Shown: positions 41,900-49,774 of the stretch, piece by piece
Position numbering within the stretch: position 1 is the first letter of the stretch
Layout of the letters: every line of letters starts with the position of its first letter
Source of the DNA: Rhodoferax sp. OV413
GTDB lineage: Bacteria; Pseudomonadota; Gammaproteobacteria; Burkholderiales; Burkholderiaceae_C
DNA: 64,000 nt
Reading direction: 5' to 3'
NCBI RefSeq assembly: GCF_900104385.1
Contig: NZ_FNJA01000001.1
Span: forward strand, 222,386 to 286,385
The notes under the pieces: generated by a model
What the model was told of the DNA's origin: nothing
The model's database searches: none
The model's input: only the letters and a program-made list of their open reading frames with translations
Program-made: the position numbers and the translations under genes

Positions 41900-42307
41900 T
41901 CACAGCTTTTTCCACACTTCTCCATCCTTGGTGCGGTAGGTGCCGCCGGTGGCGCAGCAGCCTCCCGCACCAAAGGCGATGCGCCCCAGCGTGACGGTAA
42001 CTGCGCCTTTTTCTGCAAGCAGCGTCTGCCGGTCGCACGAAGTGAAGAACGGATAGAGCTCGGGCTCAAGCACCATCTGCCAGCCGCCCCCATCGGGCAG
42101 GGCGCGATAAACCTTGCATCCCTGCACCGCCAAGTGCACGGGCTTGCCCGCCAGCACGCCCTTGAACACACGCTCCGGCGGCACCTCTGCCATCGGATCG
42201 ACATCGGCAGGCGGCGGTTCCGGCGGCGCGGGCTCGCTACAGCCGGCCAACACGACCGCCAGCACAAGCAGGCTCCACTGCGCGCGCCACCTTGGCCCGG
42301 TCACCAC
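41900..42307 (-). CDS. Putative lipoprotein of unknown function
   Basis: A 135-residue protein with a lipoprotein signal: SLLVLAVVLAGC, with Cys23 as the lipidated residue of the lipobox, then a Pro-rich stretch (EPAPPEPPPADV). The mature part has a Cys pair (QGCKVYRAL and GAGGCCATGG) and a GGTYRTKDGEVWKKL end. I do not recognise a family. It is the last of three minus-strand small genes (lipoprotein, YdcH, dioxygenase), 43 bp from the YdcH gene. Confidence 0.7.
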   Translation of the reverse strand: MVTGPRWRAQWSLLVLAVVLAGCSEPAPPEPPPADVDPMAEVPPERVFKGVLAGKPVHLAVQGCKVYRALPDGGGWQMVLEPELYPFFTSCDRQTLLAEKGAVTVTLGRIAFGAGGCCATGGTYRTKDGEVWKKL

Positions 42308-42350
42308 GCAATCACCTGCCGTGCCAGCGGAGCACGGGTACCTGGGCTGC

Positions 42351-42590
42351 TCAGGGCGCTATCAACATCTGGTAGATGTCGTCCTTGATCTTCAAACGCT
42401 TCTTCTTCATTTCTTCCAGCGCTTCGTCGGAGATGACACTGCCGTCTTGCTCGATCTTGGTGATGGCGTTGTTCACCTCGTCGTAGCCATTGAACAGGTG
42501 CAGAAAGCGCGAGCTCGACAGCTTGAGGCTGCGGATCTTGCCTATCAGCTGCGGGAATTCATGGGCCAGGTCGTGGTTGAGTAATTCCAT
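42351..42590 (-). CDS. YdcH-family (DUF465) protein
   Basis: A 79-residue, charged, mostly helical protein with DLAHEFPQLIGKIRSLKLSS, FLHLFNGYDEVNNAITKIEQ and KKKRLKIKDDIYQML, the DUF465 pattern. Family members are small cytoplasmic proteins of unknown function; they probably form coiled coils. Start ATG at 42590, with AAGGAGACAAC upstream. Confidence 0.88.
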   Translation of the reverse strand: MELLNHDLAHEFPQLIGKIRSLKLSSSRFLHLFNGYDEVNNAITKIEQDGSVISDEALEEMKKKRLKIKDDIYQMLIAP

Positions 42591-42626
42591 GTTGTCTCCT
42601 TGTGTTTCTAGAAAGCAGAAAGCGAC

Positions 42627-43376
42627 TCAGCTACTTTGGAATTGGCTGGACCGGAAGGTCAGCACCAGCGTATCCCGGTAACCGCCCGGTGCCACGGGCT
42701 GGATCGGCGTGGACTCGTGTACCACCCGCGCGTCGTCAAGCAACAGCATAGTCCAAGGCTCGGTCATGGTGAAGCGCTGGCCGTGCGGGCCGTCGGCCTC
42801 GAAGACCCGGGTTTCGCCGCCTTTGATGCCTTCGCGGCCCACCAGCAGCACGGCGACAAAGTCCACACCGTCACGGTGCGCACCCTCGGGCGTGGGCCGG
42901 CCGATGCCGTCGGTGGTGTCGATGCGGAACTGGTGCGCCTCCACATACCAGGGCGCGGGCTCGGCAGCATCGCCCTTCAGCGCGCTGCAGATATGTCCCA
43001 GGCCCAGCAGCAAGCGGCTCCAGGCCGGCTGCGCCACGGTCTCGTCCAGCATGGGGGCAAACCAGCGCTCCATGCCGCCATGCAAGGCGTTGTATTCCAC
43101 CGGCTGCCAGTGCGGACGGTGCGGCACCTGGGTCAGGCTGTCGCCCTGCAGCACAAAGCAGGAATGGCGCCGGCGCCGGTAGCGGCCGCCATCCTTCAGG
43201 TATTCGTCGGGCGGCAGATCGGCCCAGCTGGGCTGCAAGGCATCCAGGTCGGCCAGGCTGCAGCCGGCAAGTTGCGCCACGCCGGCCGGGCTGAGTGCCG
43301 CATAGGCCTGCTGGCGCAGTACCTCCACGGCCTGCGTCGGGGCGGTGATAGTCGGAGAAAGAAGACGCGTGCTCAT
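42627..43376 (-). CDS. 2-oxoglutarate/Fe(II)-dependent dioxygenase (PF10014-like)
   Basis: A 249-residue protein resembling the 2OG-Fe dioxygenase family that includes L-isoleucine 4-hydroxylase. The facial triad is visible: His167-x-Asp169 in PEGAHRDGVDFV, and His220 in DARVVHESTPI; Arg234 (GGYRDTLVLTF) would bind 2-oxoglutarate. It may hydroxylate a free amino acid; the substrate cannot be assigned. I start at ATG 43376 (MSTRLLSPTITAPTQ); the frame is open 24 codons further. A run of nine G lies 176 bp upstream. Confidence 0.85.
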   Translation of the reverse strand: MSTRLLSPTITAPTQAVEVLRQQAYAALSPAGVAQLAGCSLADLDALQPSWADLPPDEYLKDGGRYRRRRHSCFVLQGDSLTQVPHRPHWQPVEYNALHGGMERWFAPMLDETVAQPAWSRLLLGLGHICSALKGDAAEPAPWYVEAHQFRIDTTDGIGRPTPEGAHRDGVDFVAVLLVGREGIKGGETRVFEADGPHGQRFTMTEPWTMLLLDDARVVHESTPIQPVAPGGYRDTLVLTFRSSQFQSS

Positions 43377-43611
43377 GCCGTAACCTTGATCGGGCAGTTG
43401 AATGCGCCCGAGGGTGCAGCGATGGGCGCGGCATAGAAGGCGTGACAACGCAGTGGGCTCCTGCCCACCAGGCGGAGCAACGCACTATGACGTGGCCAGC
43501 GCGGTGCCTTCGGGGGTGTAGCGTCGGCACCCAAGAAAGGAAAGTGGTAACGGGGGGGGGTATCAATACACAAACGGCTTCTCCAACGGTAACAAGCGGT
43601 CAACTGCCTGA
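43377..43611. other. Intergenic region with short hairpin and G9 tract
   Basis: No gene seen. GTGGGCTCCTGCCCAC (from 43452) makes a small hairpin and a run of nine G occurs at 43552-43560. The region lies upstream of both minus-strand neighbours' reading directions: it is the promoter side of the dioxygenase gene and the 3' side of the DUF427 gene. Confidence 0.4.
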
Positions 43612-43893
43612 TCAAGGTTCAATCTTTACGCCTTTCCAGAAAGCCACGCGGTCGGTGACTTCTTCGGCGCCCATCTTCGGGTTGGCGTAGTACCAGGCGG
43701 CGTCGGTGTTCATTTCGCCATCCACCATCAGCGAGTAATAGCTGGCCTGGCCCTTCCAGGCGCAGGTGGTCTTATGGTTGCTGAAGCTGACGAATTCGCG
43801 GTTCAGCGAGCTCAGCGGGAAATAGTGGTTGCCTTCCACCACGGCGATGTCGGAGCTTTCGGCGATCACGGCGCCGTTCCAAATGGCTTTCAT
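43612..43893 (-). CDS. DUF427 domain protein
   Basis: A 93-residue protein: MKAIWNGAVIAESSDIAVVE, then GNHYFPLSSLNREF, TTCAWKGQASYYSLMVDGE and the AAWYYANPKMGAEEV end, all DUF427 landmarks. Function of the family is unknown; the tandem aromatic residues are conserved. Start ATG at 43893 with AGGAGTTCCC upstream. Preceded (upstream) by the inverted-repeat element at 43991-44276. Confidence 0.92.
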   Translation of the reverse strand: MKAIWNGAVIAESSDIAVVEGNHYFPLSSLNREFVSFSNHKTTCAWKGQASYYSLMVDGEMNTDAAWYYANPKMGAEEVTDRVAFWKGVKIEP

Positions 43894-43990
43894 GGGAACT
43901 CCTCAAATTGGTGCAGCCCACAGGATATACCAGCGCGCCGCCCTGTCGCGCCAGCGATGTACGGGGCCGCAGCTTCTGGCTACTATCGCG

Positions 43991-44276
43991 GTTTAGACCA
44001 AAGAACGTGTTCACGATCTCTTTGGGGTCGCGTTGGGGTGCAATGGGGACGAGTTGGTTGTCGGAGACCGCAGCATGGGCTCTCTGCCCATGCAAGGGCT
44101 ACGGCGGACAAATCGCCCGATTTCACCCCAACCCGAAGGGCAGGTACCTTTTCGGGCGCTCTGCGTCGTTACAAAACCAGCCAAGGCATCAGCCTTGGCT
44201 TGGGTTTTGCGCCTAGCAGAGCATCCCGAAAAGGCACCTGCGCGACCCCAAAGAGATCGCGAACACGTTCTAAACA
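43991..44276. mobile_element. MITE-like inverted-repeat element with nested insert
   Basis: Outer arms 44002-44032 and 44241-44271 are 31-bp inverted repeats with one mismatch (core GATCTCTTTGGGGTCGCG); GTTTAGA/TCTAAAC extends them outward. Inner arms 44140-44164 and 44216-44241 (core CCTTTTCGGG) and 44173-44208 (around GCCAAGGC) are also paired, so the element is one long hairpin except for an extra ~107 bp at 44033-44139 in the left arm. That extra piece has its own TTGGGGTG/CACCCCAA ends. No transposase gene is inside; the short open frames here are not genes. Confidence 0.75.
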
Positions 44277-44291
44277 AGACAGGAGACAAGC

Positions 44292-45335
44292 ATGGCCGAC
44301 ACCACCCAGCTCAGCAACCACCAGATCCGCCTGGCCAGCCGCCCCGTCGGCCTGCCCACCGCCGCCAACTGGCGCAGCACCACCGAGCCGGTACAGCAGC
44401 CGGGCGCCGGCGGCCTGCTGGTCAAAACCCTGGCCCTGTCGCTGGACCCGGCCATGCGCGGCTGGATGAACGAAGGCAAAAGCTACATACCGCCGGTCGG
44501 CATAGGCGAAGTCATGCGCGCCGGCGGCGTGGGCCTGGTGGTGGCGTCTGAGAACCCGCAATTCGCGGTGGGCGACCATGTGTCCGGCTCGCTGGGCGTG
44601 CAGGAATACCTGCTGTTGTCGCAAGACCAGATCAAGCGCAACGGCCTGGCCAAGATCGACCTGCGCCTGGGCAGCCTGACCCAGTGGCTGAACGTGCTGG
44701 GTATGCCGGGCATGACCGGCTACTTCGGCCTGATGGACGTAGGCCACCCCCAGGTGGGCGAGACGCTGGTGGTATCAGGTGCGGCCGGCGCCGTGGGCCA
44801 GACTGTCGGCCAGTTGGCCAAGATCAAGGGTTGCCGGGTGATCGGCATTGCCGGCGGCGCAGCCAAGTGTGACTGGGTGGTCAACACCCTGGGCTTCGAC
44901 GCCTGCATCGACTACAAGGCCGGCCCCGACGCGGTGCGCGACGGCCTGAAGGAGCATTGCCCGAACGGCGTGGACATTTATTTCGACAACGTGGGCGGCG
45001 ACATCCTCGACCAGGTGCTGGCCCGGCTGGCGCGCGGCGCGCGCATCATCATCTGCGGCGCCATCAGCCAGTACAACAACACCACGGCCGTGCAAGGCCC
45101 GAAGAACTACCTGAGCCTGCTGGTGAACCGGGCCCGCATGCAAGGCATCGTGGTGTTCGACTACGCCGACCGCTACCACCTGGCGGTGGCCGAGCTGGCT
45201 GGCTACCTGAAAGCCGGCCGCATGCACAGCAAGGAAGACGTGGTGCGCGGCCTGGACACCTTCCCGCAAAGTCTGCTCAAACTGTTTGCCGGCGAAAACT
45301 TCGGCAAGCTGGTGCTGCAAGTAGCCGACGCCTAA
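44292..45335 (+). CDS. NADP-dependent oxidoreductase, zinc-independent MDR (CurA/YncB-like)
   Basis: A 347-residue medium-chain reductase of the leukotriene B4 12-hydroxydehydrogenase/prostaglandin reductase-like group. NQxxLASRPVGLPT-type start, LDPAMRGWMNE, and the NADP loop VVSGAAGAVGQTVGQLAKIK; C-terminal YADRYHLAVAELAGYLKAGR. No zinc-ligand cysteines as in alcohol dehydrogenases. It reduces activated C=C bonds of enones/enals in detoxification; the in vivo substrate is unknown. Starts right behind the MITE-like element with AGGAGACAAGC as ribosome site. Confidence 0.92.
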   Translation: MADTTQLSNHQIRLASRPVGLPTAANWRSTTEPVQQPGAGGLLVKTLALSLDPAMRGWMNEGKSYIPPVGIGEVMRAGGVGLVVASENPQFAVGDHVSGSLGVQEYLLLSQDQIKRNGLAKIDLRLGSLTQWLNVLGMPGMTGYFGLMDVGHPQVGETLVVSGAAGAVGQTVGQLAKIKGCRVIGIAGGAAKCDWVVNTLGFDACIDYKAGPDAVRDGLKEHCPNGVDIYFDNVGGDILDQVLARLARGARIIICGAISQYNNTTAVQGPKNYLSLLVNRARMQGIVVFDYADRYHLAVAELAGYLKAGRMHSKEDVVRGLDTFPQSLLKLFAGENFGKLVLQVADA

Positions 45336-45364
45336 ATGCCGAGGGAAAAGAGTCTAGGACGGAT

Positions 45365-45748
45365 ATGAAAAAGAGCGCAATGCCCGAGGGCGAATCTGCT
45401 GCACAACGCATAGTCGCAAGAATCCAGGAACTGGACGGCTGGCGAGGCCAGACCCTGGCCCATGTGCGCGCGCTGATCCACCAGGCCGACCCTGGGGTGG
45501 TCGAGGAGTGGAAATGGAGCGTCCCGGTCTGGTCGCACGACGGCATACTTTGCACCGGCGAGGCCTACAAAAGCGCGGTGAAGCTGACCTTTCCCAAGGG
45601 CGCATCGCTGCCGGACCCTGCAGGGCTGTTCAACGCCAGCCTGGAGGGCCAGGTCAGGCGGGCCATCGATTTCCATGAAGGGGATGCGATAGACGAGGAG
45701 GCTTTCAAAGCGTTGATACGCGCGGCGGCGGCGCTGAACCGGTCCTAG
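45365..45748 (+). CDS. DUF1801 domain protein
   Basis: A 127-residue protein with the DUF1801 (YdhG/YjbR-like) pattern: RIQELDGWRGQTLAHVRALI, EEWKWSVPVWSHDGILCTGE and the AVKLTFPKGASL strand, then EGDAIDEEAFKALIRAA. Function unknown. It follows the MDR gene after 29 bp and could be co-transcribed. GC content is ordinary. Confidence 0.85.
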   Translation: MKKSAMPEGESAAQRIVARIQELDGWRGQTLAHVRALIHQADPGVVEEWKWSVPVWSHDGILCTGEAYKSAVKLTFPKGASLPDPAGLFNASLEGQVRRAIDFHEGDAIDEEAFKALIRAAAALNRS

Positions 45749-45761
45749 GCACAATCGTCCT

Positions 45762-46421
45762 ATGATGGATTGGACAGACTTGCAAGACTATTGGCGCGCC
45801 CAACTGGTTCGCTTGGCCACCCACGGTGACGCTGGCGACAGCGCACATGACCTCAACCACTTGAACAGGGTGTGGGCAACGGCCAAGGTGCTTCTGTCGA
45901 CGCATCCGCAAGCCGATCCATTGGTGGTCATGGCCGCTTGCTACTTGCACGATCTTGTCAATTTGCCCAAGGACCATCCGGACCGGAAAAATGCATCGCG
46001 GCTATCCGCCCTGGAGGCAAAAGCGCAGTTGTCGACGCTGGGCTTTCCCCCTGAGCAATTGGGTGGCGTAGTGCACGCCATCGAAGCACACAGTTATTCT
46101 GCCCAAATACGCCCTGAAACGATCGAAGCCAAGATCGTCCAAGACGCCGACCGTCTTGACGCTTTAGGCGCCGTGGGCTTGGCGCGCATGTTGCACATTG
46201 GAGGTCAGTTGGGCCGGTCGCTCGCGCATGCAACCGACCCTCTGGCCACGACCCGCGCACTCGACGATATGCGCTACACCCTCGACCACATCGAAAACAA
46301 GCTGCTGCGCTTGCCGATGGGTATGCATACGGTCGAGGGGCGGGCATTGGCGCAATCCCGTGCCCAGCTGCTCGTCCAGTTTCGGGATCAATTTGTGGCG
46401 GAGTGGATGGGAGGGGCTTGA
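45762..46421 (+). CDS. HD-domain phosphohydrolase (YedJ-like)
   Basis: A 219-residue HD-domain protein: HDLNHLNRVWATAKVLL, then AACYLHDLVNLPKDHPDRKN with the metal-binding HD pair, and IVQDADRLDALGAVGLARML. Metal-dependent phosphohydrolase of unknown substrate. A double ATG gives starts at 45762 or 45765. Codon use is less GC-rich than in the operons on either side, in line with an accessory gene. Confidence 0.88.
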   Translation: MMDWTDLQDYWRAQLVRLATHGDAGDSAHDLNHLNRVWATAKVLLSTHPQADPLVVMAACYLHDLVNLPKDHPDRKNASRLSALEAKAQLSTLGFPPEQLGGVVHAIEAHSYSAQIRPETIEAKIVQDADRLDALGAVGLARMLHIGGQLGRSLAHATDPLATTRALDDMRYTLDHIENKLLRLPMGMHTVEGRALAQSRAQLLVQFRDQFVAEWMGGA

Positions 46422-46514
46422 CTCGGTGGCTGCATCAGGCCCAACGCAATCATGGATGCGCGCATACAAAATGATCGGCTGTATGGGCGTTCCTGCAGAA
46501 ATCTAAGGTGAAAT

Positions 46515-47093
46515 ATGACAACCCAGTACTACACCGCCACCAGCCTTGACGGATTTCTGGCAACCGAGGACGACTCGCTGGAGTGGCTTTTCCCTCTCGG
46601 AAGCTTGAAGGATTCCAGCTATCCAGAGTTCATATCCAAAGTGGGCGCTTTGGCTATGGGCTCTGCAACCTATGAATGGATGGTGCGCAACGCCGAAACG
46701 GTTGCCGCCGAGACCGGCTCACCGTGGCCATACGTGCAGCCCACATGGGTGTTTTCCAGCCGCAATCTTCCAAGCATTGACGGCGCAGACATTCGGTTCG
46801 CCAAAGGCGATGTGCGTACTGTTCATTCGGAGATGCGGGCAGCTGCCGGTGACATGAACATTTGGGTCGTTGGCGGTGGCGACCTCGCCGGTCAATTCCA
46901 TGATGCCGGCCTATTGGATGAACTCATCGTCCAGATTGGCTCGGCTACCCTTGGCAAAGGCAAGCCCCTGTTCCCCCGAAGAGTGCTGAGCCCCAGCCTG
47001 CGCTTGGTATCCGTTTACCAGATGGGTGCCGGCATGGCGGAGCTGCGCTATGAGGTGAATAAAGGGCTTGCGGTTGGTGTTGGTACGGTATGA
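46515..47093 (+). CDS. Dihydrofolate reductase-family (RibD C-terminal-like) protein
   Basis: A 192-residue protein with the RibD-C/DHFR-like fold: YTATSLDGFLATEDDSLEWL, GSATYEWM, IWVVGGGDLAGQFHDAGLLDELIV (split) and SATLGKGKPLFPRR. These small reductases are usually of unknown substrate; a true DHFR is not indicated. The gene ends 12 bp before the IS30 element. Codon use is mixed and slightly AT-richer. Confidence 0.9.
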   Translation: MTTQYYTATSLDGFLATEDDSLEWLFPLGSLKDSSYPEFISKVGALAMGSATYEWMVRNAETVAAETGSPWPYVQPTWVFSSRNLPSIDGADIRFAKGDVRTVHSEMRAAAGDMNIWVVGGGDLAGQFHDAGLLDELIVQIGSATLGKGKPLFPRRVLSPSLRLVSVYQMGAGMAELRYEVNKGLAVGVGTV

Positions 47094-47104
47094 CTGGATG
47101 CGGC

Positions 47105-48333
47105 GGCGGATTCAACCGGTCAATGCAACACATTCGCTGAACATTTCAGCGGGTGTGTGGAAGCCGAGTGTTTTGCGCGGCCTCTGGTTCAATTGTCTCG
47201 CAATCGCGTTGAGTTGAAGTTGCGAGAATCCTGAGAGGTTCATGCCCTTGGGCATGTACTGCCTGAGTAGTCCATTCGTGTTCTCATTGCTTCCGCGTTG
47301 CCATGGGCTTCTCGGATCGCAGAAGTAAACCTGGATATCGGTGGCCATCGTGAATTGCTTGTGCGCATGCATCTCTGTGCCTCTATCCCAAGTCAGTGAC
47401 TTATAAAGCTCCTGCGGCAGCTTGCGTGCGTTCTTGATGAGTGCGTTGACGACTGTTTGGGCGTCTTTGCCATCGAGTTTCACCAACATCACGTATCGCG
47501 TTTGGCGATCGACCAATGTCGCGATCTGGCTATTGCCACTACCAAAGACCAAGTCCCCTTCCCAGTGTCCAGGCACTGCTCGGTCTTCGACGCAGGCAGG
47601 TCGCTCGCTAATCGAAATTGCATCGACGATCTGTCCATGGATTGGTGTCTTCTGCGTGTAGTGCCGAGATCGACGCATTCCACGTGTGCCTCTCAGGTGC
47701 TCCAACAGTTCCTTCTTCAAGGCGCCCCGCGCTTGAATAAACAGACTGCGGTAGATGGTTTCGTGTGACACGTGATAGCTTTCGTCGCACGGGTACGTCT
47801 GCTTGAGCCAGCCTGCGATTTGTTCCGGCGACCAGAGCATGCGCAGCTTGTTGGCTACGACGCGAGCCAATGCGCGGTTCGTAGTGAGCTTACAGCGCTT
47901 GGGGCGCCGTGCTCGATCCCAAGTCGCCTTATCGGCCTGGTTTGCACGGTAGCCATCGCCGCCCCCGTTGCGTTTAATCTCCCGACTGATCGTTGATGGC
48001 GCTCGTCCAAGCCGAGCCGCGGTTGTTCGGATTGATTCGCCTGCCACCATCGCCCGCGAGATCTCCTCACGTTCCGCCAACGTCAACGCCGTCGATGTGC
48101 GTGACCGCTGCGCCGGTCGAAATCCGCCTGTTTCCGCAAGTATTCGGTGAATGGACGTGTGCGGTCGATCGAAAAGCTTGCCGATCTCATGCAACGTAGC
48201 CCCTTGCTTCCAGCGCTCCCACATCAGCGCTTTTTGGCTATCTGAATAATAGATCCGTGGTCGCCGTTTCATCTGCAACACTCCTTCCGCCTAAGCGGTG
48301 GTTAGTGTGTTGCATCGACCGGTTGAATCCGCC
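47105..48333. mobile_element. IS30-family insertion sequence, complete
   Basis: About 1,229 bp bounded by inverted repeats, left GGCGGATTCAACCGGTCAAT and right (reverse strand) GGCGGATTCAACCGGTCGAT, each continuing GCAACACA: one mismatch over 28 bp. The terminal bases resemble the IS30 end (GATTCAAxxGGTCAAxGCAACA). Flanking GC on both sides would be a 2-bp target duplication, but exact ends are uncertain by a few bases. Confidence 0.85.
47112..48281 (-). CDS. IS30-family transposase
   Basis: A 389-residue transposase that appears intact. N-terminal HTH (GATLHEIGKLFDRPHTSIHR; APSTISREIKRNGG) and the DDE core: EGDLVFG (first Asp), LTWDRGTEMHAH (second Asp), and the Glu in PWQRGSNENTNGLLRQYMPK. 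Cut-and-paste/copy intermediates with IRs at both ends are known for the family. The stop lies only seven bases inside the left IR. Confidence 0.95.
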   Translation of the reverse strand: MLQMKRRPRIYYSDSQKALMWERWKQGATLHEIGKLFDRPHTSIHRILAETGGFRPAQRSRTSTALTLAEREEISRAMVAGESIRTTAARLGRAPSTISREIKRNGGGDGYRANQADKATWDRARRPKRCKLTTNRALARVVANKLRMLWSPEQIAGWLKQTYPCDESYHVSHETIYRSLFIQARGALKKELLEHLRGTRGMRRSRHYTQKTPIHGQIVDAISISERPACVEDRAVPGHWEGDLVFGSGNSQIATLVDRQTRYVMLVKLDGKDAQTVVNALIKNARKLPQELYKSLTWDRGTEMHAHKQFTMATDIQVYFCDPRSPWQRGSNENTNGLLRQYMPKGMNLSGFSQLQLNAIARQLNQRPRKTLGFHTPAEMFSECVALTG

Positions 48334-48361
48334 GCCAGGAACGGACATTGAAGGAGGCCCC

Positions 48362-48640
48362 TTGTTTGCATTGCAAAGACTAGATTCTCTTGTGCGGGAC
48401 CGTCTCGACGGAGATAAGTCGAGGTTGCTTGAGCTATTCGAGACGCGCGAGGTGTTTGACCTCTTGAAGTCAACCAACCTACCGGGAGACTGGTACCACT
48501 TCGAGCCCAGGACGTTCGATGGAGCTTATCTCGTAGCAACTCCGGCAGGCTTCCAGGCATACCAGCAGGAACGCCGTGCCATAGTTGACTTGCGCGATTT
48601 CAGCACGTTGCGCGACGCCGCAGCGGCCCTCTTTTGCTGA
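48362..48640 (+). CDS. Hypothetical protein, 92 residues
   Basis: A TTG start at 48362 with AAGGAGG four bases upstream gives MFALQRLDSLVRDRLDGDKS and continues through LLKSTNLPGDWYHFEP to a DLRDFSTLRDAAAALFC end. The same frame reads back into the IS30 end, so an older, longer gene cut by the insertion is possible, but the ribosome site argues for an independent start. Unknown family. Codon use is AT-richer than the chromosome average. Confidence 0.5.
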   Translation: MFALQRLDSLVRDRLDGDKSRLLELFETREVFDLLKSTNLPGDWYHFEPRTFDGAYLVATPAGFQAYQQERRAIVDLRDFSTLRDAAAALFC

Positions 48641-48719
48641 CTGCGGCAATCGGCCAGTAGCTGACGCTCAAAGGGCTGCTGGTGCTGGTTGAAAATCCGT
48701 CGCAGCAAGGAGAACAACG

Positions 48720-49109
48720 ATGAAATACTCAGGAGCATGCCACTGCGGGTCCGTCACTTTCGCTTTTGAAGCTGACGTCGATGAGATTGTCCGATGCGAC
48801 TGCTCACTATGCAGCAAGCGGAACGCCTTGATGGTGACCGTGCACCGAGAACATTTCAACATCTCCCGTGGCCAGGATGCCTTGCGAGTCTACCGTTGGA
48901 ACAGCGGCGTGGCTCGGCACTACTTTTGCGGTACGTGCGGCATCTATGTCTATCATCAGCGCCGCAGTAATCCAGCGCTGTTGAGCGTTAACGCATGCTC
49001 TATTGATGGCTTGGACCGTGAGACACTCCCAACGAGGCAGGTTGACGGCAAGAGCCGCAGCGTGGTTGAAACTACTGCTGCCGCCGATGCTGCTGCTGCT
49101 GCTGAATAG
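48720..49109 (+). CDS. GFA-family protein (glutathione-dependent formaldehyde-activating-like)
   Basis: A 129-residue zinc protein of the GFA/CENP-V family: GACHCGSVTF (Cys7, Cys9), CDCSLCSKRN (Cys26, Cys28, Cys31) and YFCGTCGIYVYHQRRSNP hold the zinc ligands. Despite the name, most members have no shown activity on glutathione-formaldehyde. The last ~15 residues are an Ala-rich low-complexity tail. AAGGAGAACAACG precedes the ATG. Neighbouring fragments suggest it sits in a gene-cassette-like patch. Confidence 0.9.
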   Translation: MKYSGACHCGSVTFAFEADVDEIVRCDCSLCSKRNALMVTVHREHFNISRGQDALRVYRWNSGVARHYFCGTCGIYVYHQRRSNPALLSVNACSIDGLDRETLPTRQVDGKSRSVVETTAAADAAAAAE

Positions 49110-49165
49110 TACTGGCGCGAGCTCCGTGCAAGCCATAGCAACAGTCGACCAATACGCGGACGTAG

Positions 49166-49249
49166 CGCACGCCTACGTTCAAGGTCGATGAGAACGGCAA
49201 TATTACGTGTGAGTTTCAGCTGAACCCGAAATATCGAGGTGAACCCTGA
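49166..49249 (+). pseudogene. Possible gene fragment
   Basis: A 27-codon open stretch without start codon reads RTPTFKVDENGNITCEFQLN followed by PKYRGEP and a stop. It looks protein-like (alternating polar/hydrophobic, VDENGNI turn) and may be the tail of a lost gene. No family is recognised; low confidence. Confidence 0.25.
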
Positions 49250-49323
49250 ACCCGGAACGTACAGCCGGACCCGGCCAAAAGCAGACATCACCCAAGGGGA
49301 TATATGGACCAGACGTTGGGGGC

Positions 49324-49629
49324 TTGCAACTTGCTGTATTAGAGCTAATTTGGCCAACCGACCCTTGGATCGAATCTGTTTATCTTTGCGGCGCAGGTCC
49401 GAATCAAGTTCTGTATGTCGAGACCGCGGGCGATCAGGAACCCGGGGAGCTGGCCGCCTGCAAGTCGTCAATCGATGAAATTCTGGCGTTGTGGCAGCCT
49501 GAGTTCCGGGTATCGCTTAGTTTTAAGTCCGAGTCCTCCGCATCGATTCCATGTACCGAAATAATCTCAGCGGAGATCTTCAATCAAATCGCCAAAGAAA
49601 TTGCACCGTGGCGTCTGGGGGGGCGGTAG
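49324..49629 (+). CDS. Hypothetical protein, 101 residues
   Basis: A frame from TTG 49324 encodes MQLAVLELIWPTDPWIESVY, then LCGAGPNQVLYVETAGDQEP and AKEIAPWRLGGR. GGGGG three bases upstream is a weak ribosome site. The acidic, cysteine-containing sequence resembles no family I can name; its position among orphan fragments would suit a toxin-immunity remnant, but that is speculation. The 145 bp downstream show nothing further. Confidence 0.4.
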   Translation: MQLAVLELIWPTDPWIESVYLCGAGPNQVLYVETAGDQEPGELAACKSSIDEILALWQPEFRVSLSFKSESSASIPCTEIISAEIFNQIAKEIAPWRLGGR

Positions 49630-49774
49630 CGTTCGAATCACGATCTGGTTCAAAGCTCGCTGATACGATGGCTGAAATCGGCGGCCAACAGCGGTCATAT
49701 GGACGAACTCCCGAATGAATCGGGACTTGGCGCTCCTAAGTATGCGCGGCCCTTTCAGCCACCTAAGTTCGTGT

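Noticed and set aside
43991-44300. Small open frames inside the inverted-repeat element
   Set aside because: They follow the palindromes, have no ribosome sites and no conserved look.
49003-49191. Leu-rich 62-codon frame overlapping the GFA gene end
   Set aside because: Its hydrophobic run arises from the Ala-codon tail of the GFA gene read out of frame.
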